This document shows, one piece after another, positions 32,670 to 35,951 of a stretch of 35,951 nt of DNA. The stretch's first letter is position 1. Each line of letters begins with the position of its first letter. The stretch covers positions 1 to 35,951 of the forward strand of contig JAUZRG010000039.1 of the NCBI GenBank assembly GCA_030950585.1. Reading direction: 5' to 3'. The notes beneath the pieces were generated by a model. The model made no database searches and was not told the origin of the DNA. It was given only the letters and a program-made list of their open reading frames with translations. This stretch comes from Mariprofundaceae bacterium (GTDB lineage: Bacteria > Pseudomonadota > Zetaproteobacteria > Mariprofundales > Mariprofundaceae). The position numbers and the translations under genes were made by a program.

Positions 32670-35600
32670 ATGTTGCGTATTCATTATGTCCTTAGTTTAT
32701 TATTTGTTCTTATTCTTTCCGCCTGTGGCAATGGTGATACAGGGAAAGTTGTGGGTAATGTCGCCGTGGTGCAAGGTGGTGGTGCTGTTAATAATGGCCC
32801 CATCTCTAATGCAACCATCACGATCAGTAACTTAACAGGTACAGTGCTCGGAACCGTACAAACAGCCACCTACAATCCGACTATTGATACCACCATGGTC
32901 AATGGCCAACGTCGTCTCAATACAGTGGGTCGATCCGTGGGTCGTTATGTGCTTCAAGCAGCAGACCTCAATAGTGCAGGCTTATTAGCAACTGATTTAC
33001 TCATCATACGTGCATCAGGTGGTATTGATATTGATCCCAATGATGATGGCATCATTGCTCCCACAGGCGAAGGCGCGCAAGGCCCCTTTGTCACAGGCAG
33101 TAACTATGCTTTTATTCAATTCTCTGATTTACAAAACAGCAATACGATCATCAATCAATTCACAACACTGGCTTATGCCGCGATCAACGATCGCTCAGCA
33201 GACCCTGTTGTCATTCGCCAACGTCTGACAAAATTCAGTCAATTTTATTTCAAAGATGTAAATGGTGATGGTAGTCAAGACTACCGTGATATTTACTTCT
33301 TTTCACCTGCACAACATAGCTTTGACATCTATGGTAACTCTAGCCGTAACCATGATCAGTTTTTGAGTTCACCCCATTTTTTACGTGACTTATTAACGGC
33401 CAAAGACCCTTATACCAACCTTACCTACATGGAAGCCTTTCGTGCCAACCCCAATTCCGTGGCTGAAATAACGAAATATACCAATGCTCAATTTGGCGAT
33501 AGCGATGGCGATGGTATTGCCGATGTTTTTGAAGATCCCGTGACCATTGACACCGATGGCGATGGCATCCCCAATGCGACCGATCCCGATGACGACAACG
33601 ATGGCATGACTGATGCGGTAGAACTTGCCAATGGCTTAAATCCTTGGAAAAAAGATGCCAATGACGATCCTGATGGTGATGGCATCACCAATATCAATGA
33701 AGTTGCCGCAGGCACCAATCCTTTTAGTATTCCATTATTGGCTGTGGGTGTTCCCAGTGCCAACACTTCAGAAGCAGCAGGCGGCACAGCCACACTCACC
33801 TTTCAGCTCACATCCCCACCAGCAGCTGGTGTGAATGTTGATATTTACTCATCCAACACCGCAGAAATTAGCCTAAGCCCTGCCACACTTGCCTTTACCG
33901 CTGGTAATTGGTCAATGCCACAAACAATCACCCTCACAGGTGTTGATGATGCCATGATTGATGGCAATCAACTGGTGAACATTGTCGGTTCTGTGCGTGG
34001 TGGCACAGTGGTAGACACGGCTTTTACCACCGTCACCAATATGGATAATGATATTGCTGGTCTAAATATTTCCGCAGCCTCAGGTCCAACCAACGAATCT
34101 GGTGGCAAAGCCACATTCACCGTTGCGCTGCAAGCACAACCCACAGCCAACCTAACGGTCGATTTATCCTCTTCTAATACTGCTGAAATCAGCGTACCTA
34201 CCAGTATTAACTTCACAACAGCCAATTGGAATATTGCACAAACCGTCACCATGACTGGTGTGGATGATACCTATACTGATGGCAATCAAGTCGTCAGCAT
34301 TACTGTTTTAAGTCGTGCGACTGGTGGCTATAATGGACAAGGTGGCCTTGTCACCGTCATCAATAATGATAACGAAAATCCATCGATCATACTTTCCCCC
34401 CCTGTAGGGGCTGCCAGTGAAAGTCAATTTGGCCAAGCAGGCTATACAACAGCCACGTTTGATGTTTTATTGCAAGCGCAACCTTCTGCCAACGTCAACA
34501 TCAGCTTTTCATCTGCCCGACCCACAGAGCTTAATACACCCGCAGCCATCACATTCACACAAAACAACTGGAACATAACGCAACCCATCACCGTGACTGG
34601 TGTAAATGATCCTACCGTTGATGGCAATCAAATGGTGGGTATTTATGCCAATGCCTTGGGTGGTGGTTACAGTGGACAAACGGCCGTTGTCAGCATTAAC
34701 AATGTGGATAACGATGTTTCTGGCTTGGTGGTGAATAGTAGTTTGACGACCGACACCACAGAAACAGGTGGTGCTTCTAACTTCACTGTGTCTTTACTCG
34801 CACGCCCTACCGCCAATGTGACTGTGGATGTTTACAGTACCGACCTTACGGAAATCAAGGTCAATTCAACCACCATGACCTTTACACCAACTAACTGGAA
34901 CGTCAGCCAAAACGCGATAGTTTCGGGTGTAGATGATCCTTATACAGATGGTAATCAACCCGTAAACATTTATGCCCAAGCATCGGCAACTGGCAACTTC
35001 AATGCAGACACCTATAGTTTAACAATCACCAACATTGATAATGAACAAACCGCCATCCTTCTCAGCCCTGTGGCGGGTTTCACCACCGAAGATCCTTATG
35101 GTCAGCCCACCTTCAGAGAAGCCTCCTTTGATTTAAGACTCAGTGCACAGCCCACAGCCAATGTCACGGTGAGCTTTGCATCAGATAAAGTCTTAGAAAT
35201 TGCTGCACCGACGCTTATCACCTTCACAGCAGCAAATTGGGACATCTATCAAAACATTAAACTACGTGGCTTAGATGATACAAAAACAGATGGCGATCAA
35301 ATCGTCACACTCACAGCAACCACGTCATCCACAGGTGGTTATAGTGCCCAAACAGCCACCGCCACCATCACCAACAAAGACAATGAAGTTGCAGGCGTTA
35401 TCGCCACAACGCCTGTAGGTAATAGCGATGAAAACGGTGTAAATGGTGCAAAATCAACCTTTAAAATAAAATTAAGTGCGCAACCAACAGCCGATGTTTA
35501 TGTCACTATTTTATCGCAAAACCCCTATGAAATTGCCGATATTGGCCCTTATGTTTTTACAACAGTCACTTGGTCAACCTATCAACAAGTCGATGTGTAT

Positions 35601-35951
35601 GGTGTCGCCGATCAAAGCTTGGATGGCGATATTCCTGTCGATCTTTATGCCACAGCCACATTGGGTGGTTATGCTGGTAAGTTTGCTGCCGTACAAGTCA
35701 CTAACAACAATACCGACATTGCAGGCATCACTGCCACATTTAGTGGTGGCCCACTATCAGAAAATCGCACGCCAGTAGGCACACTCAGCATCAAATTGAT
35801 TGCCAAGCCCACAGCTAATGTTGTGGTTGATGTCTATTCCACGAACCTTCAAGAAATTATTACTTCTCCTACACAAGCACAGCTAACATTTACTCCCATC
35901 GATTGGGATAAGCCACAAAATGTAGCGATTGCAGGAGTCGATGACCCTTAC
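32670..35951 (+). CDS. Giant Calx-beta repeat surface lipoprotein, 5' part
   Basis: An uninterrupted frame of 1094 codons runs from ATG 32670 (AAGAGG upstream) to the window end without a stop. The N-terminus LSLLFVLILSACG is a lipoprotein signal (Cys19). A region up to about residue 275 has no clear family. Thrombospondin-type-3-like calcium repeats (DSDGDGIADVFED, DTDGDGIPNATD, DDDNDGMTD, DPDGDGITN) cover about 275-355. At least seven tandem Calx-beta-like repeats of about 110 residues follow, with a recurring NW plus SQ/AQ and VDD..DGNQ pattern (for example TLTGVDDAMIDGNQ) and an N.DN(E/D) end. Such proteins are calcium-stiffened adhesins or surface fibres. The C-terminus and export partners lie beyond the window. 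Confidence 0.9.
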   Translation, partial: MLRIHYVLSLLFVLILSACGNGDTGKVVGNVAVVQGGGAVNNGPISNATITISNLTGTVLGTVQTATYNPTIDTTMVNGQRRLNTVGRSVGRYVLQAADLNSAGLLATDLLIIRASGGIDIDPNDDGIIAPTGEGAQGPFVTGSNYAFIQFSDLQNSNTIINQFTTLAYAAINDRSADPVVIRQRLTKFSQFYFKDVNGDGSQDYRDIYFFSPAQHSFDIYGNSSRNHDQFLSSPHFLRDLLTAKDPYTNLTYMEAFRANPNSVAEITKYTNAQFGDSDGDGIADVFEDPVTIDTDGDGIPNATDPDDDNDGMTDAVELANGLNPWKKDANDDPDGDGITNINEVAAGTNPFSIPLLAVGVPSANTSEAAGGTATLTFQLTSPPAAGVNVDIYSSNTAEISLSPATLAFTAGNWSMPQTITLTGVDDAMIDGNQLVNIVGSVRGGTVVDTAFTTVTNMDNDIAGLNISAASGPTNESGGKATFTVALQAQPTANLTVDLSSSNTAEISVPTSINFTTANWNIAQTVTMTGVDDTYTDGNQVVSITVLSRATGGYNGQGGLVTVINNDNENPSIILSPPVGAASESQFGQAGYTTATFDVLLQAQPSANVNISFSSARPTELNTPAAITFTQNNWNITQPITVTGVNDPTVDGNQMVGIYANALGGGYSGQTAVVSINNVDNDVSGLVVNSSLTTDTTETGGASNFTVSLLARPTANVTVDVYSTDLTEIKVNSTTMTFTPTNWNVSQNAIVSGVDDPYTDGNQPVNIYAQASATGNFNADTYSLTITNIDNEQTAILLSPVAGFTTEDPYGQPTFREASFDLRLSAQPTANVTVSFASDKVLEIAAPTLITFTAANWDIYQNIKLRGLDDTKTDGDQIVTLTATTSSTGGYSAQTATATITNKDNEVAGVIATTPVGNSDENGVNGAKSTFKIKLSAQPTADVYVTILSQNPYEIADIGPYVFTTVTWSTYQQVDVYGVADQSLDGDIPVDLYATATLGGYAGKFAAVQVTNNNTDIAGITATFSGGPLSENRTPVGTLSIKLIAKPTANVVVDVYSTNLQEIITSPTQAQLTFTPIDWDKPQNVAIAGVDDPY
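33735..35951 (+). repeat. Tandem Calx-beta-like coding repeats (7, last one partial)
   Basis: Repeat boundaries, set at the N-x-D-N-(D/E) ends, are 33735-34052, 34053-34376, 34377-34715, 34716-35045, 35046-35387, 35388-35717 and 35718 to the edge, about 318-342 bases each. Repeats 2, 4, 6 and 7 open with (I/V)(A/S)G; repeats 3 and 5 open with an (I/L)LSP form and carry a longer loop (ASESQFGQAGY or TTEDPYGQPTF). This suggests a two-repeat duplication unit. Confidence 0.8.

Noticed and set aside
33968-34627. Minus-strand open frames within the giant lipoprotein gene
   Set aside because: They are antisense shadows of a clear plus-strand repeat protein and resemble no known family.
33735-35951. 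CRISPR or DNA-level satellite array
   Set aside because: The periodicity of about 330 bases is in a coding frame with diverged protein repeats, not short identical repeats with spacers.
1-35951. tRNA, rRNA or insertion-sequence genes
   Set aside because: No cloverleaf-like segment, conserved rRNA stretch or transposase-like protein was found by eye; short ncRNAs cannot be excluded without a search.

Overview
The window reads as a chromosomal segment of a Gram-negative, moderately A+T-rich proteobacterium. Supporting signs are a dnaE-accA pair, an RpoH-type sigma factor, RlmE, LipB, a periplasmic nitrate reductase with a Tat signal, lipoproteins with lipoboxes and an outer-membrane porin. Nitrate respiration, an NhaA antiporter and a very large Calx-beta surface lipoprotein suit an aquatic respiratory bacterium. 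The lineage (for example gamma- or zeta-proteobacterial) cannot be fixed from the sequence alone. No rRNA, tRNA, CRISPR array or insertion sequence was seen.

Region 1 (1-11.6 kb, all minus strand) is a molybdenum and nitrate-respiration block. In transcription order it runs: porin, napF, napD, napA, napB, moaA, modA, then an insertion, then modB, modC, moaC, and finally a MazE-like antitoxin that runs off the left edge. Molybdate uptake (ModABC), two early cofactor steps (MoaA, MoaC) and the molybdoenzyme (NapAB) lie together, mostly with overlapping or near-zero gaps. The insertion between modA and modB holds a HEPN/MNT toxin-antitoxin pair and a type II restriction-modification pair, so modA is separated from its membrane partners by defence genes. 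No napC or napGH is present, so the electron donor to NapB is not encoded here.

Region 2 (11.6-19.9 kb, minus strand) is housekeeping and signalling: dnaE, accA, a REC-PAS-kinase-REC hybrid kinase, a thioredoxin-fold protein, lipB and a class III nucleotide cyclase.

Region 3 (19.9-26.5 kb, mostly plus strand) is more accessory. It opens with rpoH behind a perfect CIRCE operator, which suggests that a HrcA repressor controls the heat-shock sigma factor. Then come a frameshifted DUF4238 gene, a b561-type cytochrome, a small RRM RNA-binding protein, a family-16-like methyltransferase (minus), NhaA and an RlaP-type nucleotidyltransferase. Four degenerate copies of one palindromic intergenic repeat are scattered through this stretch.

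Region 4 (26.5-32.4 kb) holds an EF-hand protein and an SPFH/NfeD pair on the minus strand. On the plus strand it has pyrD, a secreted thermonuclease, an M48 lipoprotein protease and rlmE, closely spaced.

Region 5 (32.67 kb to the right edge) is the start of a giant lipoprotein, at least 1094 codons, with thrombospondin-type-3 calcium repeats followed by at least seven Calx-beta-like repeats. It is open at the window end.
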